From: Variovorax sp. PCZ-1
GTDB lineage: Bacteria; Pseudomonadota; Gammaproteobacteria; Burkholderiales; Burkholderiaceae_C
DNA length: 64,000 nt
Assembly: GCF_018413605.1 (NCBI RefSeq)
Contig: NZ_JAHCDN010000001.1
Location: forward strand, 1,984,001 to 2,048,000
Direction: 5' to 3'
Positions within the stretch are counted from its first letter, which is position 1. The number at the start of each line of letters is the position of its first letter. The notes under the pieces are model-generated. The model saw only the letters and a program-made list of their open reading frames with translations, was not told the DNA's origin and did not search any database. Position numbers and translations under genes: made by a program. Positions 35,576 through 45,126 of the stretch are shown here, in pieces.

Positions 35576-36286
35576 ATGCTCAATGTTTCAAGCATCCGCG
35601 CAATATCCTTTGATTTGGACGACACTCTCTGGCCCATTTGGCCTGTGATTGAGCGCGCTGAAAAGGTGCTTTTGGCCTGGCTGGGCGAGCATGCGCCCAT
35701 GACTGCTGCGCTTTTCGCCTCGCCCACGGCACTGCGAGAGATTCGTGAATACATGCACGATGTCGTGGTGAAGAAAAAGCCAGAGATCGCTCATGATCTG
35801 GCGGCCATTCGCAAAGAATCCATCCGATTGGCGCTATATCGCGCAGGAGACGATCCGCTGCTGGCAGATCCTGCATTTGACGTTTTTTTCGCAGAACGCA
35901 ATCGCGTGGAATACTACGAGGATGCCTTGCCCGCACTCAAAATCTTGGCACAGCACTATCCGCTCATCTCTCTATCTAATGGCAATGCCCAATTGGATCG
36001 TGTGGGCATCGCACATTATTTCAAAGCGGCAGTCAGTGCCACAGGATTCGGTGTAGCTAAACCGGATGTAAAAATATTTCTTGAAGCTGCTCGTGTGGCG
36101 GGTGTGCCACCTGAGCAGGTGCTGCATGTGGGCGATGATGCCGCGCTCGATGTGATCGGTGCGTTGGGTGCAGGCATGCAAGCGGTGTGGCTCAATCGCC
36201 AAGACAAGCTCTGGCCTCATGACTCTATACAGCCCACACTAGAAATCACTTCATTGACCGAGCTCACTGCTTTGCTACTGCCCTGA
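35576..36286 (+). CDS. HAD-superfamily hydrolase
   Basis: A 236-residue phosphatase with HAD motif I (ISFDLDDTLWP), motif II (SLSNGNA), the motif III lysine (GVAKPDVKIF) and motif IV (HVGDDAALDVIGA). The helical cap between motifs I and II puts it in the subfamily I group. I chose ATG 35576, which starts just before the fold. ATG 35555 would add seven residues and has a better upstream GGAAGG, but overlaps the hemH start. The substrate is unknown, likely a small phosphate ester. Confidence 0.85.
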   Translation: MLNVSSIRAISFDLDDTLWPIWPVIERAEKVLLAWLGEHAPMTAALFASPTALREIREYMHDVVVKKKPEIAHDLAAIRKESIRLALYRAGDDPLLADPAFDVFFAERNRVEYYEDALPALKILAQHYPLISLSNGNAQLDRVGIAHYFKAAVSATGFGVAKPDVKIFLEAARVAGVPPEQVLHVGDDAALDVIGALGAGMQAVWLNRQDKLWPHDSIQPTLEITSLTELTALLLP

Positions 36287-36292
36287 GGCTGT

Positions 36293-36361
36293 ATTTTTAA
36301 ACCTTTTTAAGCTTTTGCCGGCGTAGAATCTGCGCGGCGTGCTATTAAATGTGTAGCGCTA
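36293..36361 (-). repeat. Dispersed repeat, copy 10 (3' end of hslU)
   Basis: Reverse oriented: TATTTTTAAACCTTTTTAAG tail, GCCGGCGTAGAATCTG, CGCGGCGTGC, TATTAAATGTGTAGC. It overlaps the hslU stop and fills the gap to the HAD gene. Confidence 0.9.
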
Positions 36362-37699
36362 CAAGATATACCGAGACAAATCTTCGTTCTTGCTCAGCTC
36401 TGCCAAACGCGCATTCACATAGGCTGAGTCAATCATGACGGTCTGGCCGGAGAGCTTGGTCGCCGTGAAGCTCACCTCATCCAGCAGCCGCTCCATCACC
36501 GTGGCCAAACGACGTGCGCCAATGTTTTCCGTGCGCTCATTCACGTCAAACGCGATCTGCGCCAAGCGGGAAATCGCATCAGGCTTGAAATCCAAGGTGA
36601 CTTGCTCTGTAGCCAGCAGCGCTTGATACTGTTTCACGAGAGAGGCGTGCGTGCTCTGCAAAATCGCTTCGAAATCTTGCACCGAGAGCGAAGAAAGCTC
36701 CACGCGAATGGGAAAGCGCCCCTGCAGCTCAGGGATCAAATCACTGGGCTTGGCCAGATGGAATGCACCGCTCGCGATAAAGAGCACATGATCCGTTTTG
36801 ATCGGGCCGTATTTTGTGGAGACCGTTGTGCCTTCCACCAGCGGCAGCAAATCGCGCTGCACGCCCTGGCGCGAGACCTCTGCGCCAGAGCCTTCTGAGC
36901 GCGAAGCCACTTTGTCGATCTCGTCGATGAAGACGATGCCGTTTTGCTCTAAGTTATTCAAAGCTTGGGTTTTGATCTCTTCTTCATTGACCAGCTTGCC
37001 CGCCTCTTCCTCGGTGAGCACCTTCAGAGCTTCGGCAATTTTCATCTTGCGCGTTTTCTTCTTGCCTTCGCCGAGCTGGCCAAACATGCCTTTGAGCTGC
37101 TCCGTCATCTCTTCCATGCCAGCTGGCCCCATCACTTCAAGCTGCGGGCGTGGCGCATTCACTTCTACCTCAATCTCTTTCTCATCAAGCTGGCCTTCGC
37201 GCAGTTTTTTACGAAATGCTTGACGCGTCGCGCTCTCAGGCGTCTCCACCACTGAGCCTGTGCCAAAGCCCACTTCTTGGCGCGGCAGCGGCAAAAGAAT
37301 ATCGAGCACGCGCTCTTCAGCCGCATCTTGCGCGCGCGTGCGCACGGCCTTGGTGGCTGCATCACGCGTCATCTTCACAGCCACATCAGCCAGATCACGC
37401 ACGATGGAATCCACATCTTTGCCCACATAGCCCACTTCCGTGAATTTGGTGGCCTCCACTTTGATGAAGGGCGCGTCAGCGAGTTTGGCCAAGCGGCGCG
37501 CAATCTCTGTTTTGCCGACACCCGTGGGGCCAATCATCAAAATGTTTTTCGGCGTGATCTCGAAGCGTAATTTGGCATCGACTTGGCTGCGCCGCCAGCG
37601 GTTGCGCAGCGCAATCGCTACAGCACGCTTGGCATCGTTTTGACCAACGATAAAACGATCCAGTTCGGAAACAATTTCTTGCGGAGTCATGGAAGACAT
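36359..37699 (-). CDS. hslU: ATP-dependent protease ATPase subunit HslU
   Basis: A 446-residue ClpY ATPase with Walker A (GPTGVGKTE), the pore loop ([10 protein letters not shown]), an I domain rich in Lys/Glu, Walker B (VFIDEIDKV), a sensor region, and the C-terminal LSRYIL tail used to dock into HslV. It unfolds substrates for the HslV peptidase. In most bacteria hslV lies directly upstream in the same operon, but here hslV is 6.9 kb away. Its own promoter must lie in 37700-37830. An alternative ATG three codons in is possible. Confidence 0.97.
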   Translation of the reverse strand: MSSMTPQEIVSELDRFIVGQNDAKRAVAIALRNRWRRSQVDAKLRFEITPKNILMIGPTGVGKTEIARRLAKLADAPFIKVEATKFTEVGYVGKDVDSIVRDLADVAVKMTRDAATKAVRTRAQDAAEERVLDILLPLPRQEVGFGTGSVVETPESATRQAFRKKLREGQLDEKEIEVEVNAPRPQLEVMGPAGMEEMTEQLKGMFGQLGEGKKKTRKMKIAEALKVLTEEEAGKLVNEEEIKTQALNNLEQNGIVFIDEIDKVASRSEGSGAEVSRQGVQRDLLPLVEGTTVSTKYGPIKTDHVLFIASGAFHLAKPSDLIPELQGRFPIRVELSSLSVQDFEAILQSTHASLVKQYQALLATEQVTLDFKPDAISRLAQIAFDVNERTENIGARRLATVMERLLDEVSFTATKLSGQTVMIDSAYVNARLAELSKNEDLSRYIL

Positions 37700-37763
37700 A
37701 AAGGAAGTTTCAAAAATCTACAAAAATAACAACAGAAGTTGGCACGAGTTACGCAGATGTTAC

Positions 37764-37779
37764 GCAAAATCGATTTTGC
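37764..37779. promoter_or_regulatory. 16-bp perfect palindrome between hslU and the DUF1800 gene
   Basis: GCAAAATCGATTTTGC is perfectly symmetric and lies in the 131-bp divergent gap, about 65 bp from the hslU start and 50 bp from the DUF1800 start. The symmetry suggests an operator. I recognise no specific regulator family from it and see no sigma-32 type box for hslU. Confidence 0.45.
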
Positions 37780-37830
37780 ACACGCTGGATACGGAGAAGA
37801 TCAAATCTCCAATTACTAACGCATAACAAG

Positions 37831-39660
37831 ATGACAAACCTAGCTGAGCACAATCCAACCGTCATCGCCCGAGAAGACGATATCCAGACTACCGGGCCCA
37901 ACGCAGCAAACATCCCAGTACAGATTATCCCTGCAAGCACCGCAGATCCTGTGCCTTGGGCATGGCCTGCAGGCCTGACAGCTTTCTTAACAGCTTGCGG
38001 CGGAGGTGGCGGAGGCAGCTCCACCAACAATGCCACGGTACCCAATACCTTCCAGGCTATCAACCTGCCTGGTTCAGGGGGCAGCCCGCCTCCCAAAGTG
38101 GCTGTGGATCAACAGCCCAACGCAACAGATGCAGCGCGTTTTCTCACGCAAGCGAGCTTCGGCATGCAATCGACCCAAGATGTGCAAACCGTGCGCGAGA
38201 AAGGCTATCCACTGTGGCTCTGGGAGCAAATCAATACTGGCACGATGCTGCACACGAGCTATCTCGATCAGCAAAAACTGCGTAATGTGAACGATCAAGG
38301 CAAAGCCAACGAAACCGAGGAAATGAGCTATGAAGCCATTTGGCAGCAATGGCTGTATGGTGCAGATCAGCTTCGGGGCCGCATGTCATTCGCGCTTTCG
38401 CAAATCTTGGTGATCTCCAACGTCGCGCCCGACATACGCCCTTATGCGATGAGCAGCTACATGGACATGCTCAATCGCAATGCCTTCGGCAACTTCCGAC
38501 AATTGCTAGAAGATGTGACCCTGCATCCAGCAATGGGCTATTACCTGAATATGCTCAACTCGGAGAAAGATGATCCAGCCACTGGCGCGCATCCCAACGA
38601 AAACTATGCGCGCGAAGTGCTTCAACTTTTCTCCATCGGTTTGGTCAAACTCAATCTTGATGGCAGCCAGCAGCTCGATAGCGCAGGCAAACCCATCCCC
38701 AGCTACGATGAATCTATCGTGCAAGGCTTTGCCAAAGCATTCACAGGTTGGACTTATCCCAACGCCACAGGTTGGGATGAAGCTGATGAAGAGGTGGCAG
38801 CAGCGTGGACGAGCGCGATGATGCCTTTTTCTAACAAACATTCCAGTGGCGAGAAAAAGCTGCTCAATGGCATGGTGCTCGCCTCTGGTGGTACGCCCCA
38901 AACCGACATGAAGGCCGCACTCGATAGCATTTTCAACCATCCCAATGTCGGCCCCTTCATCAGCCGCCAACTCATCCAGCGCTTGGTCACCAGCAACCCA
39001 AGCCGCGCCTATATCAGCCGCGTAGCCAGCATCTTCAATAACAATGGCAGTGGCGTGCGCGGTGATTTGCGTGCGGTGGTCGCAGCCATCTTGCTCGACA
39101 CCGAAGCTCGAAATGCTGTCCCGCCAGCTAATTTCGGCAAGCAACGCGAGCCCGTGATGCGCTTTGCGAATTTTCTGCGCGCCTTGAATGCCAAAGCAGA
39201 CAATGGCCGCAATGCGATTCACTATTTGGAAAGCGCAGACAACGGCCTCGGCCAAAGCCCCCTGCTCTCGCCCAGCGTGTTCAATTTCTTCTCACCTAAC
39301 TTCCGCCCAGCGGGCAAGATTGCGGCAGCAGGCTTGGTGGCTCCCGAGTTTCAAATCACCACAGAAACTACCGTGGTGGGCGGCCTGAACTTCTTTGCCA
39401 ATTTGTTCAACAACGGCGGCTATGGCTATGAGGAGAACAAGCTCAAGCTCAATACCGCGCCGCTCGAAGCCAAAGCTGGCGATGCCAATGCGCTGATCGC
39501 GGATCTCAATATGCTCTTTTGCAATGGCCAAATGAGCACGACCCTGCAAACTCGGCTGCGCACCATGATCAACGCAATCAATATCAATGACAAGCCTTAT
39601 CGCGTCAAAGCCAGCTTGATCCTCATTAGCCTCTCACCCGATTTCGTGATTCAACGCTAA
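37831..39660 (+). CDS. DUF1800 protein, first copy
   Basis: A 609-residue DUF1800 protein. Family motifs are AARFLTQASFGM, a GADQLRGRMSFALSQILV region, NENYAREVLQLFSIGLVKL, SRQLIQRLVTSNPSRAYI and PLLSPSVFNFFSPNFRP. Residues 1-43 are hydrophilic. They are followed by a short hydrophobic run and LTACGGGGGG, which looks like a lipobox but lies far from the N-terminus. DUF1800 proteins are exported, of unknown function, and usually paired with DUF1501, as here (20-bp gap). Confidence 0.9.
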   Translation: MTNLAEHNPTVIAREDDIQTTGPNAANIPVQIIPASTADPVPWAWPAGLTAFLTACGGGGGGSSTNNATVPNTFQAINLPGSGGSPPPKVAVDQQPNATDAARFLTQASFGMQSTQDVQTVREKGYPLWLWEQINTGTMLHTSYLDQQKLRNVNDQGKANETEEMSYEAIWQQWLYGADQLRGRMSFALSQILVISNVAPDIRPYAMSSYMDMLNRNAFGNFRQLLEDVTLHPAMGYYLNMLNSEKDDPATGAHPNENYAREVLQLFSIGLVKLNLDGSQQLDSAGKPIPSYDESIVQGFAKAFTGWTYPNATGWDEADEEVAAAWTSAMMPFSNKHSSGEKKLLNGMVLASGGTPQTDMKAALDSIFNHPNVGPFISRQLIQRLVTSNPSRAYISRVASIFNNNGSGVRGDLRAVVAAILLDTEARNAVPPANFGKQREPVMRFANFLRALNAKADNGRNAIHYLESADNGLGQSPLLSPSVFNFFSPNFRPAGKIAAAGLVAPEFQITTETTVVGGLNFFANLFNNGGYGYEENKLKLNTAPLEAKAGDANALIADLNMLFCNGQMSTTLQTRLRTMINAININDKPYRVKASLILISLSPDFVIQR

Positions 39661-39680
39661 AAAATTGAATTGACATCAAT

Positions 39681-41030
39681 ATGAACAACATCACCAAACG
39701 CGATTTCATCAAAGCTGGTGCCGCCTTCGGTTTAGGCAGCGCAGCCAATGTGTTTTCCAGCTTCGAGGCTTTGGCGCAAACTGCGCAAACGGAAGATTAC
39801 CGAGCCCTTGTCTGTGTCTTCATGTTTGGCGGCAATGATGCCAATAACATGCTGATCCCCACCGACAGCGCTGCCTATAACCGGTATGCCGTTGCACGCA
39901 GCAATCTCGCTTTACCCGCTGCTTCTCTTCTGCCAATTGCGCCGAGCAACACCACGGCTCGATATGGCCTGCATCCTGCCATGCCAGGCCTTGCCAATCT
40001 CTTCAATGGCAATACCCCCAGCGCCGCTCTCGTGGCCAATGTGGGCCCACTCGTCGTGCCCACGACCAAGGCGCAATGGGAAGCACGCTCCGTGCCTTTG
40101 CCCGACAATCTGTTTTCTCACTCGGATCAGCAATCGCAGTGGCAAGCCGCCCAATACGAGCGCCCGGCGAACGGCTGGGGTGGTCGCTTAGCCGAGCGCT
40201 TGATCGATGAAGGCACGAATAACCGCGGCTACAGCGTGCTCTCCGTTACTGGGGGCAATTTGTGGGAAACAGGTGATCGCAGTTTGAGTGCTTATAAAGT
40301 CTCGGCCAGCGGTAATTTTGGTTTTGATTTCTACAACCCCAACGGGCGCGATCCACTTTCCTTGGCTATCACCGAAACACTGGCTACGCCCTACAACCAT
40401 CTCTTCGAGCAAGGCTTTGTGGATGTGATGGGGCGTTCGATTGAGGTGCAGCGTATTTTGACGAGCGCCTTAGAAGGCACAACCATCAATACTGTCTTCC
40501 CCAATTCCAGCTTAGGCAACCAAATGCGCATGGTCGCGCGCTTGATTGCGGCGCGGCAAAAGCTCGGTCTCAAAAAACAATGTTTCTTCTGTAGCATCGG
40601 CGGCTTCGACACCCATGGTGAAGATCAACTGACACGCCAAGCTGAATTGCTGGGTGATGTGAGCGGCGCAATCAGTGCGTTTTATGCGGCCACGCAAGAG
40701 CTGAATATCCAGAACAATGTGACCACCTTCACTGCGTCGGATTTCAATCGCACTTTCACATCGAACGGCCAAGGCTCAGACCATGGCTGGGGTGGGCATC
40801 ACATCGTCGTCGGCGGTGGCGTGCAAGGCGGCAAACTTTTTGGCACTTTCCCTGAACAAATCGTGCGCGGCCCGCAAGATTCTGGCGGGCAAGGTAATTG
40901 GATTCCCACCACCTCGACCGAAGCTTATGCGGCGACCCTAGGGCGTTGGTTTGGCGCCAACGATGAAGTGTTAGGACAAGTGTTTCCAAGGCTGTCTGGC
41001 TTTGCGCCCAATATTGGCTTTCTTGGCTAA
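39681..41030 (+). CDS. DUF1501 protein, first copy
   Basis: A 449-residue DUF1501 protein with an N-terminal twin-arginine-like signal (TKRDFIKAGAAFGLGS). Conserved segments are RALVCVFMFGGNDANNML, GGFDTHGEDQLTRQ and GSDHGWGGHHIVVGG. DUF1501 belongs to the alkaline phosphatase/sulfatase-like superfamily, so a metal-dependent hydrolase is conceivable; the activity is not known. It is paired with the preceding DUF1800 gene. Confidence 0.9.
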   Translation: MNNITKRDFIKAGAAFGLGSAANVFSSFEALAQTAQTEDYRALVCVFMFGGNDANNMLIPTDSAAYNRYAVARSNLALPAASLLPIAPSNTTARYGLHPAMPGLANLFNGNTPSAALVANVGPLVVPTTKAQWEARSVPLPDNLFSHSDQQSQWQAAQYERPANGWGGRLAERLIDEGTNNRGYSVLSVTGGNLWETGDRSLSAYKVSASGNFGFDFYNPNGRDPLSLAITETLATPYNHLFEQGFVDVMGRSIEVQRILTSALEGTTINTVFPNSSLGNQMRMVARLIAARQKLGLKKQCFFCSIGGFDTHGEDQLTRQAELLGDVSGAISAFYAATQELNIQNNVTTFTASDFNRTFTSNGQGSDHGWGGHHIVVGGGVQGGKLFGTFPEQIVRGPQDSGGQGNWIPTTSTEAYAATLGRWFGANDEVLGQVFPRLSGFAPNIGFLG

Positions 41031-41272
41031 CTCTTGCTGCATTTGAATCGACCTGTGTTGGACAAAGCCTTGTCAGTTGGATAGCGGCACACTTGCATGA
41101 CGATAAATTCGCCGTAGATGTGCTGTGCATCTATGCTGATCCTCGCTTGTATGCAGATCATCGTCACACGCAGGTGGTTACCATATACACGGCCTTGTAG
41201 CGATTGAGTTGGAATATCTGGGAAGTAATTACCTATGCTTGGTTTGTCGTCAATCATTACAGACACCATCCC

Positions 41273-43123
41273 ATGCAAGACCTTGCCGAAACCGACATTC
41301 ATTCACCCATCGAACCTGTGGAACATCAAGCTTCGCATACCTCGAGCGAAGCCGCATCCATCGATCCTAAAAGTCAAGAGCAAGAGTACAGCATAGCTTC
41401 ATCGCCTGCAGCACTATCCGCTCTAGCAGCCAGCTTTCTCGCGGCATGCGGTGGTGGTGGCGGTGGCGATAGCACAAGTACAGCAGCTGCTCCGAGCGCA
41501 GGTACCGCATCAACCCCCACCCCTGCACCGCCCTCACCCACGCCTGCACCTCCAGCACCAACGCCAGCACCTCCTACACCTGCACCCTCTTCAACGACAC
41601 GAGCAGAAGCTTCGCGGTTTCTGGGTCTGAGCAGCTTTGGTGCCACGGACGCCAGCATCGACGATGTGCTTAGACTGGGGTACGGTGGTTGGGTGGACTG
41701 GCAATTCAGCTTGCCTCAGAAACTGCACATGGATCACATTGATTACTATGTGAACACAGCCAATCCTGGGCAAGATGCTTGGAGATATGCCACCAATCTG
41801 CGTGATTCGTTCTACATGCAGGCCTTGCGCGGCGCTGACCAATTGCGTCAACGTGTTGTGTTTGCGCTCTCGCAGATCTTCGTCGTCTCGATGGCCAGCA
41901 ACGAGGTGATCGATCGTTCGAGCTGCCACACCAGTTTCATGGACATGCTCGGACGCAACGCCTTCGGCAACTTCCGAACTTTGCTAGAGGAGGTCTCTAC
42001 GCACCCAATGATGGGCGTCTATCTTTCACACCGTGCTAACGAGAAGGAAGATGCTGTGAAGGGCACTTCGCCCGATGAGAACTACGCGCGCGAGGTCATG
42101 CAGTTGTTCTCTATTGGCTTGGTTAAGCTCAACGCTGACGGTACGCCGCAACGCGACGGAGCAGGCAACACGTTCCCCGCATACAACAATGCGGATGTCT
42201 CTGGCTTGGCCAAGGTGTTCACAGGCTGGAGCTGGGTGCCCAGAGACAGCAGCGATTACCGTTTTTACGAGAACTTTCCACCTCGCAATATTCAAGTTCA
42301 GCCGATGGTGCCTTATGAGAAGCATCACTCAAGCTCTGCGAAGAGTTTTCTGGGCGTCACCATTCCTGCTGGCACGACAGCACGGCCCAGTTTACGCATT
42401 GCTCTGGACACGCTGGCCAACCATCCCAACACAGCTCCTTTCATCAGCCGCCAGCTGATTCAACGGCTGGTGACCAGTAACCCATCAAAGGCCTACGTGT
42501 CGCGTGTCTCGGGGGTATTTGTCAGCAGCAAAGGCGACATGAAGGCCGTGATTCGCGCCATCCTGCTGGACGACGAGGCGCGTTTGCCCGCCAAGAGCGG
42601 CGATGGCCGCCACGGTAAGGTACGCGAGCCCGTGCTGCGCGTGACCGCTTGGGCGCGTGGCTTCGAAGCCAGCTCGAAGACGGGTGAGTTCCGCATCCGT
42701 CAAACCACACAGATTGGCCAGTCAGTGATGGAAGCGCCATCGGTGTTCAACTTTTATCGCCCAGGTTTCGTACCACCGGGCTCATCAATAGCCACGGCGG
42801 GATTGGTGGCACCGGAGCTACAGATCAATACCGAGTCTCAGGTGACAGCCTATCTGAACTTCATGTCGAGTGCTGTCGAAAATGGCACCGGCGACAACCG
42901 GGATGTGAGCTGCAGCTATGCCGCCGAAGTAGCCTTGGCATCCAATCCAGCTGCGCTGATTGATCGGGTGGATTTGTTGCTCACCGGCCAAAGGCTCAGT
43001 TCCGCTACACGCAACTCAATGCTCAAGGCCATCAACTCGGTGCCAGCCACATCTGCGCTGCAGCGGGCGCGCACTGCGGTGCTTCTTGCACTGTGCAGCC
43101 CCGAATTTTTGGTTCAAATCTGA
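41273..43123 (+). CDS. DUF1800 protein, second copy
   Basis: A 616-residue paralogue of the first copy with the same motifs (EASRFLGLSSFGATDASI, GADQLRQRVVFALSQIF, DENYAREVMQLFSIGLVKL, SRQLIQRLVTSNPSKAYVS). It also has a hydrophilic N-terminal stretch of about 50 residues before SALAASFLAACGGGGGG, then a Thr/Pro/Ala-rich linker. ATG 41273 is chosen; the frame stays open to 41204. It has its own 242-bp upstream gap, in which I recognise no gene. Confidence 0.9.
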   Translation: MQDLAETDIHSPIEPVEHQASHTSSEAASIDPKSQEQEYSIASSPAALSALAASFLAACGGGGGGDSTSTAAAPSAGTASTPTPAPPSPTPAPPAPTPAPPTPAPSSTTRAEASRFLGLSSFGATDASIDDVLRLGYGGWVDWQFSLPQKLHMDHIDYYVNTANPGQDAWRYATNLRDSFYMQALRGADQLRQRVVFALSQIFVVSMASNEVIDRSSCHTSFMDMLGRNAFGNFRTLLEEVSTHPMMGVYLSHRANEKEDAVKGTSPDENYAREVMQLFSIGLVKLNADGTPQRDGAGNTFPAYNNADVSGLAKVFTGWSWVPRDSSDYRFYENFPPRNIQVQPMVPYEKHHSSSAKSFLGVTIPAGTTARPSLRIALDTLANHPNTAPFISRQLIQRLVTSNPSKAYVSRVSGVFVSSKGDMKAVIRAILLDDEARLPAKSGDGRHGKVREPVLRVTAWARGFEASSKTGEFRIRQTTQIGQSVMEAPSVFNFYRPGFVPPGSSIATAGLVAPELQINTESQVTAYLNFMSSAVENGTGDNRDVSCSYAAEVALASNPAALIDRVDLLLTGQRLSSATRNSMLKAINSVPATSALQRARTAVLLALCSPEFLVQI

Positions 43124-43133
43124 AGATCAATCA

Positions 43134-44510
43134 ATGAAAAAATCCTACACTTCCGATCCCAGCCGCCGCCACTTCCTGAAAGCGGCAACGCAGTTCTCGG
43201 CCATGGGTGCAGCGGCGCCCATCGCTCTCAACCTCGCAGGCATACAAGCCGCAGCAGCGCAAACTGCCGATGACTATCGCGCTTTGGTGTGTGTCTTCCT
43301 CTTTGGTGGTAACGACCAAACCAGCACTTTGGTGCCTTTCGACAGCGCCGAATTTTCAGCGATGGCCTCAGCGCGCGGCAGCATCGCTCGGCCCGCCGCA
43401 GACTTTATTTCTCTAGGCAATGTGGCCTCGCAGTCCAATCGCAGCTTCGCGCTGGCCAAGGAGCTGTCGCCTTTGGCAGATCTCTACAAGCAGAACAGGT
43501 TGTCGATCTTGGCAAACGTGGGGCCGATGTACACGCCACTGACCAAGGCCAATTTCGAGGCCAGTGCGCCTGGCGTTCCACCGCAATTGTTCTCGCACAA
43601 CGACCAGCAATCGGTGTGGCAGTCTTCGGGCGTTGAGGGCTCCACGGTGGGTTGGGGCGGACGCTTTGGTGATCTGCTGGCGTCGAGAAACGGTAGCAAT
43701 TCCGTGTTCACCTCGATATCGGCTAACGGCACGGCTGTCTTTCTCTACGGTAACACGGTGCAGCAGTTCCAGATCGACAGCGGTGGGCCGGCAACGGTCA
43801 CATCTCTGGATCGGCTCTATGGCTCAACTGATGCGGGTGCAGCTCTGCGGGAGATCATCACAGCCAACCCAAGTCCACTGTTTGAGTCGCACCTCGGCGA
43901 AGTCACCAGGCGCTCGCTCAAAGCTAACCAAACCCTCAAAGACGTGCTCGCAGCTGCTGCACCGCTGACCACGGTGTTCAACGAGAGCAACTCTTTGGCC
44001 AAGCAGTTGCGTATGGTGGCACGACTAATCGCGGTACGCAAGAGTTTGGGCATGGGGCGTCAGGTGTTCTTCGTCGGCATGGGTGGCTTCGACCATCACA
44101 ACTCGCTGGTACAGGAGCTACCAGGACTGCACACCAAGGTCGCCGAAGCGATGGCCAGCTTCTATGCTGCCACTGCTGAGTTGAAGGTGGAAAATCTGGT
44201 GACAACATTCACCGCATCAGAATTTGGGCGCACACTCACCAGCAATGGCGACGGCTCCGACCACGGATGGGGAGGCCATCAATTCATCATGGGCGGCGCA
44301 GTGAAAGGTGGCACGATTGTCGGGAGCTACCCGACTGTTGCCTTGGGCACAGCCGAAGACTTAGGCCGAGGCCGCTTGTTGCCAACGACCTCAACCTCAC
44401 AGCTCGCGGCTACGCTGGCAACCTGGTTCGGCGTGCCGGCAGGCTCGTTAGTCGATGCGCTGCCCTACATCAACAACTTCGACACCAAGAACTTGGGGTT
44501 GTTTATTTGA
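43134..44510 (+). CDS. DUF1501 protein, second copy
   Basis: A 458-residue paralogue with a clear twin-arginine signal (SRRHFLKAATQFS), then DDYRALVCVFLFGGNDQTST, GGFDHHNSLVQELPG and GSDHGWGGHQFIMGG. Where the first copy has Thr in GGFDTH this copy has His. It starts 10 bp after the second DUF1800 gene. It probably forms a functional pair with it outside the cytoplasm. Confidence 0.9.
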   Translation: MKKSYTSDPSRRHFLKAATQFSAMGAAAPIALNLAGIQAAAAQTADDYRALVCVFLFGGNDQTSTLVPFDSAEFSAMASARGSIARPAADFISLGNVASQSNRSFALAKELSPLADLYKQNRLSILANVGPMYTPLTKANFEASAPGVPPQLFSHNDQQSVWQSSGVEGSTVGWGGRFGDLLASRNGSNSVFTSISANGTAVFLYGNTVQQFQIDSGGPATVTSLDRLYGSTDAGAALREIITANPSPLFESHLGEVTRRSLKANQTLKDVLAAAAPLTTVFNESNSLAKQLRMVARLIAVRKSLGMGRQVFFVGMGGFDHHNSLVQELPGLHTKVAEAMASFYAATAELKVENLVTTFTASEFGRTLTSNGDGSDHGWGGHQFIMGGAVKGGTIVGSYPTVALGTAEDLGRGRLLPTTSTSQLAATLATWFGVPAGSLVDALPYINNFDTKNLGLFI

Positions 44511-44524
44511 GTCGATTAGGATGA

Positions 44525-44577
44525 ATATTGGCATTTCGCCGGCATAGAATCTGCGCAGAGTGCTACCAAATTTATAG
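44525..44577 (-). repeat. Dispersed repeat, copy 11 (3' end of hslV)
   Basis: Reverse oriented: GCATTTCGCCGGCATAG, AATCTGCGCAGAGTGC, TACCAAATTTATAG. It directly abuts the hslV stop codon and separates it from the convergent DUF1501 gene. Confidence 0.9.
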
Positions 44578-45126
44578 TTAATCTAAGGTCTCAATCGTGT
44601 GATGCATGTTCGTGTAGATACACAACTCACCCGCGATTTCTAAGGACTTCTTCACAATTTCTGGTGCAGAAAGGCTGGTGTTATCCAACAGAGCCTTCGC
44701 GCTCGCCTGCGCGTATGCACCACCTGAGCCGATCGCAACAATGCCATGCTCGGGCTCGAGCACATCACCATTGCCCGTAATGATCAATGAAGCCTCATGG
44801 TTGGCTACAGCCAGCATCGCTTCCAAGCGGCGTAGCACGCGATCGGTGCGCCAATCTTTGGTGAGCTCAATCGCAGCACGCACGAGATGGCCTTGGTGTT
44901 TTTCCAGCTTACCCTCAAAGCGCTCAAAGAGCGTGAAGGCATCGGCGGTAGCACCAGCGAAACCCGCGAGAACCTTATCGTGATAAAGCTTGCGCACTTT
45001 ACGCGCAGAGCCTTTGATGACGATGTTTCCCAAAGTGACTTGACCGTCACCGCCAATGGCTACCTGCCAGCCCTGCTCTGTTTTGCGGCGCACACTCACA
45101 ATCGTGGTGCCATGAAACTGTTCCAT
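44578..45126 (-). CDS. hslV: ATP-dependent protease peptidase subunit HslV
   Basis: A 182-residue HslV. The start [14 protein letters not shown] predicts a six-residue propeptide removed to expose the catalytic Thr7, as usual in betaproteobacteria by recall. [19 protein letters not shown] and [14 protein letters not shown] are family motifs. It forms the double-ring peptidase docking HslU. ATG 45126 is chosen because the open frame upstream has no family similarity. It is 50 bp downstream of the STAS-domain gene on the same strand and is separated from hslU by two DUF1800-DUF1501 pairs. Confidence 0.97.
   Translation of the reverse strand: MEQFHGTTIVSVRRKTEQGWQVAIGGDGQVTLGNIVIKGSARKVRKLYHDKVLAGFAGATADAFTLFERFEGKLEKHQGHLVRAAIELTKDWRTDRVLRRLEAMLAVANHEASLIITGNGDVLEPEHGIVAIGSGGAYAQASAKALLDNTSLSAPEIVKKSLEIAGELCIYTNMHHTIETLD

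Noticed and set aside
41027-41302. A 91-codon minus-strand open frame between the two DUF1800-DUF1501 pairs
   Set aside because: No recognisable domain or ribosome site, and it overlaps the start of the second DUF1800 gene. The gap is probably regulatory or remnant sequence.
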